NCBI GenBank assembly: GCA_029963845.1
Contig: JANEYF010000415.1
Location: 124,001 to 188,000 of the forward strand
DNA: 64,000 nt
From: Rhamnusium bicolor
Lineage: Eukaryota; Arthropoda; Insecta; Coleoptera; Cerambycidae
Reading direction: 5' to 3'
Shown in pieces: positions 1-12,510 of this stretch (positions are counted from its first letter, which is position 1; every line of letters begins with the position of its first letter). The position numbers were made by a program, and so were the translations under genes. The notes beneath the pieces were generated by a model. It saw only the letters and a list, made by a program, of their open reading frames with translations, had not been told where the DNA came from and made no database searches.

Positions 1-174
1 AATTTGAAAATAATCGCACTCGTTTATGGGGACTCGGATCTTTTTTTTTTTGGAATATTAACCTTCTATAGTGGGAGTTTATAAATTAAATATCGTCATT
101 AAATCGATTTATTCGCTACATTATGAATTCAATTTAATAAAATATCTATTTGCTTTTAATATTCTTTGTAACAG

Positions 175-425
175 AAAAAGAGCTATTTATTTACAACAAT
201 AAATTTCAATTATGGGTCATGTTGTTATACATATTTTTAAAATATTGTGGTAGATGAGCTGGCAATACATTCTTTCTTCGACAATTTAACAAAAATATTC
301 TTTGGTTCTTTACTGTGGCCAGTTTCTCTGAAAATTTCGACCAACTTATAGGATGGCAGTGCAGTTGTAACCGAATTCGGTTGTAATGTCTTCAAAGTAC
401 CTCATTGTATAGAAAACGGCTAGCT
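175..425 (-). repeat. Reverse-oriented copy of the repeat that hosts the Crypton
   Basis: Read on the minus strand, this stretch contains the blocks B (around 300-420) and A (around 180-300) joined directly. The same blocks recur on the plus strand at 545-660 (A), 668-797 (B) and 2579-2700 (A). Identity looks like roughly 80-85 percent by eye. It is non-coding and is useful because it shows the uninterrupted B-A junction that the Crypton at 797-2578 splits. Confidence 0.75.
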
Positions 426-796
426 TCAGATATATAGTTTAATTGAAATTATCATCGACTTGTTAAGATGACAGAAAAAGATCAACAGCAATGCTATTTA
501 GACAAAAGATTATTTACAATAATAAAACAAGGAACCAGAAAATATTTTTGTTAAATTGCCGAGGAAAAAATGTGTTGCCAGCTTATCTACACCATTGTTT
601 TAGAAGCATCTAAAATAACATAACCCTTAATTGAAATTTATTATTGTAAATAAATTTTTGTTCAAATCCGTTTTCCACACAATGGGTTTCTTTGAAGACA
701 TTACAACCGAGTTCGGCTACAACTGCCTGCCATTCTAAAAAGCTAGTCGAAATTTTCAGAGAAACGAGCCACAGCAAAGAATCAGAAAATATTTTT

Positions 797-2578
797 CTCT
801 ACTCCCTACATAGAAAATACTATTTTGCTCCCTCATTTCAGAGAGCAAAGTAGCACTTTTCCTCCCTCGGGAGGAAAATACTTTGCTTCCCTAGGGAGGA
901 AAATACTTTGGCTCCCTCTGGAAGCAAACAAGTAAAAACTTCAAATAGCTGTAATAGTAGTGTATAGACTTCTTTTATTGATACACAAACTTCCTGAAAA
1001 TGAATGCTTTTCTTTGAAACAGATTTTTTGTTACTTATTTTTATTTATAAAAACTGAAAACAGTTTAAATCAAGATTTAAATTAACATCAGTAACTAAAT
1101 ATTGTTAAAATTTATGGTACAATTAGTTAAATTACTAATGGAGATTGCCCCTGAAGAAATATTGGCTCTGCTGGTGGAGATCAGTTCCTGTTTGTTGTTT
1201 TCCAAAGTCTTAGTCGCTGATGAAGTACTTGTAGAAACAAAATTTTCAAAAACAAGATAACGTTTTTTGGTACTCGAAGTAGTACTCTCTCCCGTAATTA
1301 TTTGGCTGGCTACCTCACATTCTTTAGAAATACAATCATCTAAGTACCCTTCTGCTGAAGTACGGCGGAAACTGTGTCCAGTGTAGCCTTTCGAATCATC
1401 CAAATTTAAAAATATTGCTATTCTGTATGGAATTTTGGCAATTGTGTTTTTGTCAATTACCTGGTTTGTACATTTCCCTTTAGCATAAGTTACAAAAAAA
1501 TCTAGAATGACATATTTTAGGGGACCTACAGTCCAGATATTTTCTATACATATCCAAGACAGATACTCCGTTTACAATCTCATTTGTTATTGTAAATGTT
1601 CTTTTGATATTAGTTTTTTAGTCAGGTATTTGCACCACCAAAATATCGCCTTTATCACTGATATCCTCAAGTACCATTTTAACTAATTCATCGCTACGGC
1701 ATGCTCCAGCAATTCCAAATATAAGCACAACCTGCAAAAGGAAAATGCACTTATGATAACTGCCTAAAATGTCACTTAATTGTCATATATATACTTTTTA
1801 ATAAAAAATGCTGCGTTACGTTTTTATTTATTATTCAACAATAACGATCAATCTTACCTTCATATGTAAGTTTCATCTGGAGCTTCTGCAATAAACTTGT
1901 TGATATCCTTCCTTGAAAAAGTATTGGCTTTCTTGGCTTTATATCCAGCAGATTTCCTTTTTAAAAAAGCTACTAATTTAGGAAACTTAATGTCGATATT
2001 GTCATTAATTTGGAGTGTAGATCGCAACATGCTGTATTTGCTCCATAATGTTGAAGGCTTCAAATCGGCGCATTTTTCGAAAAGTAAAATAGGACCACTT
2101 CTTCACATATTTTTCTTATTTGGCTAGTCTCCATCCAACAATTAAATAGCTGGTCTCTTTTTCATATTTTTCACGAGACTTTAACGGTACTAGATTTAAC
2201 GAAACCACGTTTGCATCTTCCAGAATATCTTGACGAACTTCATCTTCACATTCGGAATACATTATTATAAACTTTTTGGAAGTTTGTTTATTTTGAAAAC
2301 AAGAAGCAACCTTAGCAACGTTCCATGTACTTTGATTTTTAACAATATTTACTTATCTAAATACCTATTATGACATTTTGACATTTGGTTTTTTGATTGT
2401 CTTGCATAAGAAAATATAATAAAATGTATGTAAAACCAATTTAAAACACTGTTAATGGTCGTAGAAAAAATCATATGTATTACACAGGAGCAAAGTGCCA
2501 TTTCCTCCCTTGGATATTGATCAAATTATCCGCAGGAGGAAATTATGCACTTTTCTCCCTTGTCATACAAATAGCTAT
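797..2578 (-). mobile_element. Crypton-type DNA transposon, inserted in a repeat
   Basis: The element encodes the tyrosine recombinase remnant at 1095-2262. Its borders come from comparison with the uninterrupted copy at 175-425: block B ends near 796 and block A resumes near 2579. Both flanks of the gene are rich in related motifs of the type CTCCCT and GGAGGAAAA (800-925 and 2485-2565), which may be terminal repeats. Cryptons move through a circular DNA intermediate using a tyrosine recombinase and usually lack inverted repeats. The family is known; the exact ends are inferred. Confidence 0.6.
1095..2262 (-). pseudogene. Crypton tyrosine recombinase, degraded
   Basis: The frame opens at ATG 2262-2260 (MYSECEDEVRQ). 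It continues through KPSTLWSKYSMLRSTL (1860-2063), then GACRSDELVKM with the first catalytic arginine (around 1700), and ends with GHSFRR and AEGYLDD, which supply the H-x-x-R box and the likely nucleophilic tyrosine. This order matches insect CryptonI recombinases. A putative intron runs from 1857 (GTAAG donor) to 1732 (TTTTGCAG acceptor). The gene is dead: a stop interrupts the N-terminal part near 2115, a one-base shift precedes the intron, and the frame is also broken between 1440 and 1640. About 30 residues between the H-x-x-R box and the tyrosine are missing, so the usual KRHGGW segment is gone. Confidence 0.8.
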
Positions 2579-2765
2579 TGTCTAATTGCCAAAGAAAGAA
2601 TGTGTTGTCAGCTCATCTGCAACATTGTTTTAGAAGTATGTACAATAACATGACCTTTAATGAAATTTATTGTTGCAAATAAATTTTTATCCAAATGGCT
2701 CATGATATTTTTCTCTCATCTTAACAAGTGGATGTTAATTTCAAACTAAACTAAGTATTGTTTTA

Positions 2766-4380
2766 TTAAAGGAAAAATAGACCAATATATTATTTTACAC
2801 ATTATTTTTCATGCGTTTTTTATAATAGCATCCTATTTATTATCTTTAACAATGAATAGATATTTATTTATACGGGGTATGTAAAATGTTTGAAAAATTG
2901 CATATAACTTCTAAGTAGCGGTAAAAAAAAATTGTTAAGCCGTTGCGTTGCTATGATAACCATTTTTTTTTAAATCAACCTTACACTTTTGTGGTAAATC
3001 TGTTAGATACGAGCACATTTTTTTTCGTATGGTACAATATATTATTGATAAGCTTACATAAGAAACTTTCTGAATTAAATGGATTAATGTAAGAAACACC
3101 ACACGGATTATCTGTAAACATTAAAATCTTTAATCTAAATATACATTGTGTATTTCTACGAATTACAAGTCTTTAATCACTATTAATCAGTGCCAAATTT
3201 ATAGCATTACAATTAACAAAAAAATTTATCGAAGAAGATTAACCAAAATTAGCGACAACAGGAGACAAAGCTCTCAATATTGTATTATTAGTCGAAAAAA
3301 AATCCTAAGATGTTGACTAGACAACTTGGTGTTTAAATAACAAACACGGCATTTCCTCAAAAATAACTAGCATGGACACGAAGATATTTTAAAAATTTCA
3401 TTACATCTCTAATTAACTGAATTAATTGTGAAGGTAAATCGCACCAAGCAGCCAAGAATTTAATTAACTGAAAATTTATTCATTACAATAGCTCCCGTAA
3501 CGGCTTGGAAAAATATCGTTAATCGTATTAAATTACACCTTCTGAATAAGATTCAATAAAAAAAAATGTAAGTGACAAATTTACAAAAAATTAGGTAAAT
3601 TTGTTCCTGACTTCCGTTAGAAATACGTGCTTTGAAATTTCTCAGCGTGAAGTTTCTGTTACTTTTTTTTTAATTTTGTCAGTTCATCCAACTACTCATA
3701 GCAACCGCATATAAAGATCGTATCATCTACATGAAACCAGTTTCAAGTTTTTAGTAAGATTATTAAGGAGAACGCAAAACAACGAAATTTGACCTAAATT
3801 TAATTATCACCAAGGCAATCGATAATTTACTTTTCTATTGAAAAAATATATATGTATTTTTTTATCTTTATTTTACTCTATTTTACTTCCACACCACGTC
3901 ATGTGAGCGTGTCGCCAATTTTTCTAAAATAACAAAAAAATGTGCGTTAAGAAAAAATACGTATATCTTACACTCATAAATTTATTAATAGAAATTTTAA
4001 AACTGGCAAACAAAATATAAAATTAATAATAATTTGGAGAGATTAATAAAGCATTTGTTTCTTTATACCTAGCTAGCTATTTTATTCTGTAACCTAAAAA
4101 ATGTTTAGCAATCATTATATAATTATTAATAAATAAAATATTTCACGTTTGTGTATTTTGTTTCATTAATCTAGAGAATCTACAGGTTTTTTTTATTTTA
4201 AACAACGTAAAGTACCAAAAAAATAAAATATGTACCCTTGTAACGGTCCATTTTTAGATATAATTAACTTGCGTTTTATTTAATGCTAATTGCATAATTT
4301 GGTTGGAGGTCAACCTTAAAAATTCTAGAACCGACAACTAAATTGTAAATCTTTGATAATATAGGCGACCACTGGACCTT
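2766..4380. other. AT-rich DNA without recognisable features
   Basis: No reading frame with a recognisable family, no tRNA and no clear repeat end was found. Homopolymer A/T runs are common. It is probably decayed intergenic or transposon DNA. Confidence 0.5.
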
Positions 4381-5260
4381 TAGTGCACTAGCGTGAACCT
4401 GCGGTGTGAGGACAAGGGGGAACGCTTATACTAAGACGGTTAGGTTTCGGGACTCTCTGCCGAGCCACGGCTGAGTGCAGACCTATGTTTCTGGTTGTGT
4501 TAAGTACGTTACCTTCCCTTAGTTGGTTTGTATGTATATGGAGACAAGACCGGTGCATCGAGACAGTTAGGTGTGTGTTTTTGTACGTTGCTTTTATGGG
4601 CACTACCTTATAGATTGTGTCTGGTTGAGATGTTATGGTCAAGAAGTTACGAGGCATGTAACCTAAGAAAGCTATGTGAGATGGTAAGGTTATTTTCCTT
4701 CCAATTATTATTAAAATAGGTACCTATTAATTATTAACCAGCTGGCTTCGTTTTGAGTGCGAGCTGAAAATTTGAAAACTAAAATTTGCATCAACAGGCT
4801 GATTTGCCGATCTATCTAGAGGTGGAGAAAGCCCCCTAGAGTTTTAATTTTGCTCCTGAACTGTGTGAGACAATGTTATGAAAAGTAACCGTTCTTTCCC
4901 CCTTTCAACGGCATTAGTGCGTTGTAACTTTTTTAGACTGGTATAAATATTAAAAACAAAAAAACTTTTTAAGCGAACTTTAATATGATTTCGGTGGTTT
5001 TATTTTTAAGTTGTTGAAGGGTTTATTACTTGTTACCACGCCCTGAATGAGCTTTTTTCTGTATGATAAATTATAAATATATGTATTTTTTTATCTTGTT
5101 GTTTCATTAAAGAACTACAGTAAAGTTAATTAAAATAGCGAAAGAGAAAAAATTCGTTATACCCTAGGCTGCACAAACAGCAGATAATACTATAGAAGGT
5201 TTATTAATGATGAAAGCATATGCCAAAAATCATAAACAACTGTTAATGGACATAATATAA
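4381..5260. other. Mixed-composition intergenic DNA
   Basis: A slightly GC-richer patch (4380-4640) gives short overlapping open frames on both strands, none resembling a known family. The rest is AT-rich and featureless. Confidence 0.45.
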
Positions 5261-5269
5261 AAGTTAAGC

Positions 5270-5710
5270 CTTTCACCGGCGCACGATAGACTGCATTACA
5301 ACGGCTCGACTTTAATAATTATACTTTGTATAGGTTCGTCCACAAGGGCTGCACCGTGCATTCGAACGTTACAGCAAAATTCGTGAATACTTTGTGAGTC
5401 GTTGTCCGCTTTTTCTGCGCCGCGCTGCAACTTGCACTTGATCGTGAGTGTTCCAGTTTCTAGTTGGTGCGGCTTAGTTGCAAAATTTTGTCGTGGCTCC
5501 GTTCGACTATTAGACATTGTTGCACGTGCTTCCCCTGCAGCGTCAAACTAATTTGTGCCAATCGCAAATTTCTTTTGATGTAGCGGTAAGAGACGGAACA
5601 GGATCGAATAGGCGCTGTGCGGCACTGTTGTGCACGTTTGTGCGCAGTTGTCTGTCCAAGCTGCATGTTGCTGCAACGTTTTTGCAAACGCAGCGCAGCG
5701 CTTAATTTGA
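5270..5710. other. GC-rich island with open frames on both strands
   Basis: Roughly 440 bases are much richer in G, C and CpG than the surroundings. The minus strand has an open frame from 5517 to 5296 (73 codons, starting MSNSRTEPRQ and ending IIKVEPL). The plus strand has about 60 open codons from 5520 to 5705. I do not recognise either product. It could be a first exon with promoter, a conserved non-coding element or a GC-rich transposon scrap. It is the best place in the left half of the window to look for a host transcript. Confidence 0.3.
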
Positions 5711-6884
5711 AAACGCCTTTAAAAGTACATATCTTTTAAACATACTCATTATAAGCATGGTCAACGGTCACATAGAGATACATTTTATGTCAAATAAATT
5801 TCCATATAACTACCGCAGTTTGTGTACATGATATTATAAACAGGAATTTCCCTAAGGACTAATCCATATCTTTAAATACCCCGCCATATAATTACCACTA
5901 AAATTTTGCGGCGACATTAAATCTAATACTATGAAAATGTCAAAAGTAATATTCTCTACTTAAACTGACATGCATAATCCGTCCGCCACAAAATGATTGT
6001 CATGTATTAAGATGTAACTTAAATTATTGTAATTACGTATACCTTTACAGTCTTCTGTAGTATTTTGACGTTTTAGACAACTAATATTGATTATATGTTC
6101 CTTATATATTAATCATATTTAGAAGGATTTACATTCCATTGTATTATTATAGGATGACTTCCAGAAAAAACTGTTACGCATATTTGTATTAATGCGTATC
6201 TAGGGGTTTTCCTTTTTAATATTAAATTAGTATTTTTTTTATAAATTTAGAATTTTCTAATTAATGTATTTGGCAGAAAACAACAGTTTAATTTATTAAA
6301 TAGTAGAATATCGATTACTTTTTTGTGAGTTCAAATTGATTTGTGTATCATTGCAAAATAGCTTAATCAAGTACTATTAGATCTGTTTTTGCAATTAAAT
6401 TTTCAAAGCAATTTAACTGTAAACACATGCACATGATTAATAGGACGTGATTGAGCTATTTCACACCTACTACAATGAAATAAAGTTAATAATGTAATTG
6501 CATTGAGCGTTAGAAAAAAACATTGAGTGTTTTTTAATTTATGCGTTTACGTAAATCTAAGTTCATTTTATAATAAACTGGTAATGAGTAGTGACAATCA
6601 AGCTTCTCTTATAAAATTTACTACTGGTCGAGTGCATCCAAGTACTAATAATCTACATGAGTTATTATCACTAGAACGTGGACAACATTTCAAAAGTACA
6701 CAAAAAATGCTACAAAAAATCGTTTAAGTAAACAGCCTCTGTGTCCATGGAATTTTGTAACACCCTGTGTATATAATGAAAATGGAAATGGGTTTTAGGC
6801 TGAGGTTTCTACCAAAATTATGAAAGATACTAAAATAGATTGTATGGAATTTCACACCAAATTTAATTCAAATCAAAAATATGT
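5711..6884. other. AT-rich DNA without recognisable features
   Basis: Only short spurious frames occur, for example 6527-6727 on the plus strand, whose composition matches random AT-rich sequence. Confidence 0.45.
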
Positions 6885-6892
6885 TTTATTAT

Positions 6893-8809
6893 TAAGCCTG
6901 GCCAAGCGATGGTAGATTCAGGGTCAGGGGCAATACCAATGTCATCGCGCCCTTGTTTACGATGACGATGACACGACAAACTTCAGTTGTTATCTGTCGG
7001 TCGATGCATAGAGTACTAATAAATAATAAATATGTTGAGCGTAAAGAGTAGAAAACGACCGTACGCTGATAAAATGAATAAATTAATCGGTGAATTTCCG
7101 GATTTATTCTATGATGGATGTAAAATAATTTGTAAAGTTTGTGATCAACACTTAATGTGCTGGAATAAATACGGCTGCAAAATTCATGTCAATAGTAACC
7201 GGCATAAAAATAAAAAAATGGCGTGTCTTCTTTGGAACCTCAGTTTGTGTTTGATTTACTGTTAATGCTGATTGCCTGTGATATTCCCCTGAGCATATTG
7301 GATAGACCAGCATTTCGGGAGTTCTGGAATAAATACAGTCCCTAGGTGAATTTACCAAGTCGCTCATCGTTACGTAGATATGTACCAAGTGTTCGTGGAG
7401 ACATTGTAAATAGGATTAAATATGCATTAAAAAATACACGGCTGTGGTTATGTGTTGACGAGACGACAGATTGTAAAAAAAATCTTTTAAATGTTATAGT
7501 ACGTATACTCGACTCTGTTAAACCAACATTTCCACTTTTACTAGCTAGCAAAAGACGAACTGCGTGTACTGGCGAAACAATTACGCGGGTGGTGTTGGAG
7601 ACTTTTGAAGAATTTGAACTGTCAACAAGTCAAGTGTTGATGTTTGTGACCGACGGTGCTGCGACAATGCGTTTGGTGGGCCGTTTTCTTCAAAGAGACG
7701 ATTGTAGGTTTTTACATATTACGTGTCAAGTGTATGCGTTCCATCTTGTAGCAGAAAAGATTCGAAAATGTTTTTCAGAGGTAGATGCATTAATAGCAAA
7801 TACAAAAAAAGTATTTATCAAATCTCCTAAACGGCTTCGAGCATTTTACACACTGTGTCCTGGTACCAGAGCCGATTCTTACACGTTGGGGAACGTGGTT
7901 GAAGGCAGCTTTTTATTATGCTGAATATTTTCAACAAATAAAAGCTGTAATACTACAGTTCAACCCTAACGAGGCTGCAGCTATTAAGGAAAGCCAGACA
8001 AGCTTTCAAGGTGTTTCCCTTGAAACAGATTTAAAAACTATTTAAAACAATTATAGAGGATTACACGACGCAATAGAAAAATTGCAAAATACTTCGTTGT
8101 CGTTAGTGGAATCGCTGCAAATAGTGAACGACGTAAATACACAGCTACAGACTATAAATGACGCAAAAATTAAGCCCGTTATTGAAAAATTTGAGAGTGT
8201 ATTACGGAAAGATCCTGATTTTACCAAATTAAGATAAATTTGTGATGGTGCATCTACAGCTGCATTAAGTGAGTTCACAGAGTGTTTTACTTATGCCTGT
8301 ATTACTTCCGTAGATGTCGAACGGTCTTTTTCAAAATACAAACATATTTTTTCACCACGGCGAACATCGCTTACTGAGGCAACTGTAGAAACATATCTGA
8401 TGTTACACAGTTATTATAGAAGTGCTATAGTTTGTGATAACGACAACCAAGCTACTTCATAAATCTGATTAAGAAGGTGAGTTTTGTACATATTTTTATA
8501 AAGTGTACCAGTATTAATAAAATTTATTTCTATTTATTTTATTTATTTATTTATTTATTATTAGATATCACTTAGATATACAATGTACATGTGTGAACGT
8601 TATTTAATAGTTTAATAATAATGTGCAGCACTAAGCTTACAAAATATAAGGAAATACATAAAAGAGAATTTAAAGCGAACGAAATAGTACAAAAACATAC
8701 ATCACAATATATAAAATATTTTTGTTCTTATTATTGTACTTATTCAAGTATTATGATATGATGCATACCCAGTACGTCTCTGTAGGATTATTGGCCTTGG
8801 CCAGGCTTA
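6893..8809 (+). mobile_element. hAT DNA transposon with intact ends
   Basis: The terminal inverted repeats begin TAAGCCTGGCCAAG at both ends: 6893 onwards on the plus strand, and inward from 8809 on the minus strand. They are flanked by a perfect 8-bp direct repeat TTTATTAT at 6885-6892 and 8810-8817, the target-site length expected for hAT elements. The 1.9-kb interior holds a decayed transposase (7032-8461). Ends and target duplication were read directly from the sequence, so the borders are firm. Confidence 0.92.
7032..8461 (+). pseudogene. hAT transposase, inactivated (CGGBP1-like zinc finger type)
   Basis: The N-terminal part (7032-7230) begins MLSVKSRKRPYADKMNKLI and has a BED-like zinc finger, CKVCDQHL followed by HVNSNRHK. 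The RNase H-like core is in 7250-7924 and 7870-8045, with WLCVDETTDC and FVTDGAATM carrying the expected acidic residues. The C-terminal dimerisation segment (about 8290-8460) contains DVERSFSKYKHIFS and ends at TAA. The protein is broken by a frameshift between 7215 and 7255, a TAG at 7343-7345, a frame change near 7890 (RWGTWLKAA continues in another frame) and stops near 8042 and 8235. The same family recurs at 59.07-59.6 kb on the other strand. Confidence 0.85.
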
Positions 8810-8817
8810 TTTATTAT

Positions 8818-11580
8818 TATCTGAGATTCATTTTATACCAATGTTTTCAGGGACAATCTGTATTTTTATTTAAACTTAAAGTATAATAATAGGTATAATA
8901 AAGTCGTCAAAATATATACAAAAATTTGCTTATTATGAATGTATTTACAACATATATTCATGCAAATAATGTTTTTGCAGACTATTATCGAGAGCATTGT
9001 ATTAAATTGATGTAGTCATAGCCTCGGGTCATTGAAGAAATAATAAAATAATAAAAAGAATATGAAATCTTTGCCTAAATTTCGAAAGATTTTTTGAGAG
9101 TGAATACACATGGAATGGATCATAAACTCCTAGATTAAACAATGAATTTGTTTTACCAAGTTTTTCAATATAATCTCCAATAAAATCACTTTAGCAATGT
9201 ACTAAAAGACTAAAACAAAAAATGTATATATTACCGTCTATGGTCCTGATTTTAAGCGAATTATTATATTTTCTGGAGAAATTAATATCATTTATATCGA
9301 TGTTATTCCCATATTATTTTTTTTGAATATTTTTTAACGTATTTAATTAATTACATATTTTTTAATAGTACAAGTATTGATTAAACAAATTGAATCATAA
9401 TCTCTGTATTATGAATTTAAGTTGCTAAGAAAATCGCAGTAATTCTTCCAGAAAATAACGTAACATCAACGAATGTGTAAAAATGTGAAGGATTTACGCA
9501 GGAAAAAGATTTAGGAAAAAGGGAAAGGAAATCCTTTGTAAGGCTATTAGTAGCGTTTCCTTACAGTGCACTCAGAATATTCTAACAATCGATATACTTG
9601 TCGGACCAAACGCAGATAACGTCTACCAATTGGTGCTTATTTTGCCAATCTTCGGATTTTCGCACACTTGGCTGCCCCTTGAAGTTACAAACACATCGAT
9701 TTAATTAAAGTTCCCCTGCTACCTATAAATACACATCAAAGATAACAAACTAATTATTTTTGTTGAGTACTACAAACGAGATACGTATTGACTAATTTCA
9801 TCAGTTTGTTTGATCAACATTTTTAGTTAAATCTCCAATAATACAAAAACTACTTCAACGGTTTGTTACCATATTATGATATTGAGAGCTCAGACAAACT
9901 CAATATGGAAAAAACTGTAGTTACATTAGGAAGAACGTTGTTATTTTAATTAAATAATACACCTGAAATTCTCTGCTTAATTGATACCATCGCATACACA
10001 TGAAAATTAGGATGATCATATAGGATTTCAATTAAAAAAATAAAACATATGAAAGTAAGTTTCATTTGGTCGCTATGCAGGACACAATATGGTTGATCCA
10101 AATCTTTAAGCCTATTACATTCTGAATGAGTTAACTTAAAAATAAAGAATCAATATCAACGAATTCTCAAATAATACTTCCCCAACAAAAACTGGAAAAT
10201 AGTTAATAACATTTATATATCATTTGGGCTTCATCGTAATTTTTTGAAAAAAACTAAATCAAATCTTTCCAGTCATGTGCATTCCAAGGAAGTGAACATA
10301 TCAGAAGTCTGGAAAAGAAAACATAATATTTTGTCAACGTGATTATTTACCAAAATATATTAATATTAGACTGTCAGACGGTAGACATACTTGTCAATCA
10401 ATTAAACAGCAATGCAGGCAATATGGAGTCTGGTTTCAGAACCCGCATTATTTTTAAACTGATACTTTGGAAAAATTATTCGTAAAACCTTTGTATTTTA
10501 ACTAAAAAAAATTCTGAGTAAAAGAGTATAGAAAAATATTTCCAAATTGGCCCTTTCAAACATAGTATTCAATTATTTCAAAGTAAATAGTAAACCATGT
10601 GACATTCAGGATGAACATTCCAAATGGGAAAAATAACTGGGAGATTTCCAGAAAGGGCTGTTATCAATGTTGAGTATAACAGTAAAATCACGTTGAAAAA
10701 TTACTGCTATTTTGGAACAATCTCGAAGTGGTATGAATATTATGAAATAACGAATTTAATAAGTATAAACCGACGACTTGCATTCTTAAATGATATTATC
10801 AATGGGAAAAACAAAACATATATTATTAATATCCTACACCTAATTATAAACAAAAATTATGTTGAAGAAAATTAGTAAAAAAGCACAATCATTAGACAAC
10901 CTAAACTTGGAAACTCAGAAAAAATAGCTAGGGTAACAGCCAATTAGGAACTTAACTGTTTTCACAAAAACTTGTGTCTGCACCTACAGTGACAAATACC
11001 TTCAAAAACTGAACGATTGTGAAATACCCAATATGGTTTTTTGTGTTTATACGTAAATAGTAGTAGTGCTAAGCATCCAAACTGATAGGAATGGGCTAAA
11101 ATTGGCTGAGAAAAAGTGGAGTGAATGTTAATTTTTTGGCAGTCATACATTTGCGACGTGCACAGCATAACTAATAATTGAATAAATCAGACAAGCTCTA
11201 AGGTAGACAAAAAACCCAACTTCTGTAAAGTTTTATTATAGACCCTTATAAATGGTAAATAATAACTATATATGTCTATAACAGTAAAATTAATGATTGC
11301 GAAGCAAAAAGTAGATATATTTAAAAAAAATTATACATGGTTGATTTATTTTGCATCTTTTCTTTAAACATCTACAAGTCTTCTATTTGGAATGAATAGA
11401 GCGGAATATAATAAATGGAACAAACGACTTACCCGAAGGAAGTTCTTTCCATATTATATGAATATAATCTTTTCCGAATACAAAAAACCCATCCTTCCAA
11501 AAAACAACTTCATCAAAACTAATCAAGGACGCGAATTTATATTGTCTATACTAATAGTCACAGAATGAGTAGTTTCTACC
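8818..11580. other. Very AT-rich DNA, scattered unrecognised open frames
   Basis: The longest plus-strand frame is 10624-10875 (83 codons, MGKITGRFPERAVIN). Around 10350-10450 the plus strand also reads RLSDGRHTCQSIKQQCRQYG in an open stretch. I cannot assign either to a family. They could be remnants of an old element with AT-biased coding, or chance. Confidence 0.3.
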
Positions 11581-11584
11581 TGTA

Positions 11585-12510
11585 TAAATTTTTCACATAT
11601 TCCACCTTATTACAGTGCAGAAAGTGATCGAATTGGTATAGAACTTATAAATCGAATTCGTGCACGACACAAGTACAAATTCTAACGCATTTCAGTAATC
11701 ACAATATTACTTAAAATTAACACGAGAGGGCGAGGTTTAACTCTTGCTTATGATAATTTTTCAAAACACTTAAGAAATATTAAAGAAATCGTGCACAATT
11801 TATCGTGTCAAAGAAAAAAGTGACTACGAAGAGAATACTGAAACTGAATTTTGTGATTGCTACTTTGGTCAAGAAAAGCAATATTGTAAGCAATTGTATG
11901 CAGTCAAGCAGAAAGACAGAGTTTTGCTTAAAAATTCCTTATTTGATTATAAAAAGTGATCGGCAAGATTTTGCTAATGTTGCGTTAGGTCAAATGCGTT
12001 CAAATATTTTCTATGATGGCACTGATGATATCAACTATGATAATAACCACGAGAAAAATCATGGAAAAAAATAATCATTCACCTGAAAGTGTCAATCTTC
12101 AACCATACCAATCTAATAGCATTGATAGTTTATTTGACTTACATTACATTGAAACGATAAATCAATATTATAAAGACACAGCTGAAAAAATGCAATTAGA
12201 ATTCATGACTCAGATATTTTAGAAAAAGGCATTGTTTTGTCATTCAATCCGATTTGCCAGGAGCAGAAAAATTTGATTGCAATATACAGTAATAGCTCAG
12301 AGAAAAGGTAGAGGCACAAAAGGCAGTAAACATTAGTTTACATTGTTCAGTTCCATTAAACACAAATCTATTTTATACAAATGCAGTTTTTTGCTACAAT
12401 AATATCATGACTGAAATAGAGTAAAATTTGTACTTGTACTGGAATTTCAAGTTCTATTCCAATTCGGTCACTTTGTGCATTGTAATAAGGTAGAATATGT
12501 AAACCTTTTA
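11585..12510. repeat. Inverted repeat pair of about 110-125 bases flanking 0.7 kb
   Basis: The left arm (11585-11710) contains GATCGAATTGGTATAGAACT. The right arm (12395-12510) carries its diverged reverse complement, including AAGTTCTATTCCAATTCGGT. Conservation extends to the flanking ACCTTATTACA and AAGTACAAATT motifs, with about 15 extra bases in the left arm. The spacer has small open plus-strand frames (11805-12074 and 12013-12222), neither recognised. It may be a foldback-type element or two copies of one unit in opposite orientation. Confidence 0.6.

Larger units (their letters stand above)
436..2765. repeat. Composite repeat with inverted ends enclosing a Crypton
   Basis: Bases 436-486 contain a run reading ATCGACTTGTTAAGATGA. 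A diverged reverse complement lies at 2700-2760 (TCTCATCTTAACAAGTGGAT), so the unit has inverted ends. Inside are block A (545-660), block B (668-797), the Crypton insertion (797-2578) and another block A (2579-2700). I do not recognise the host repeat; it has no reading frame of its own. Confidence 0.5.
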
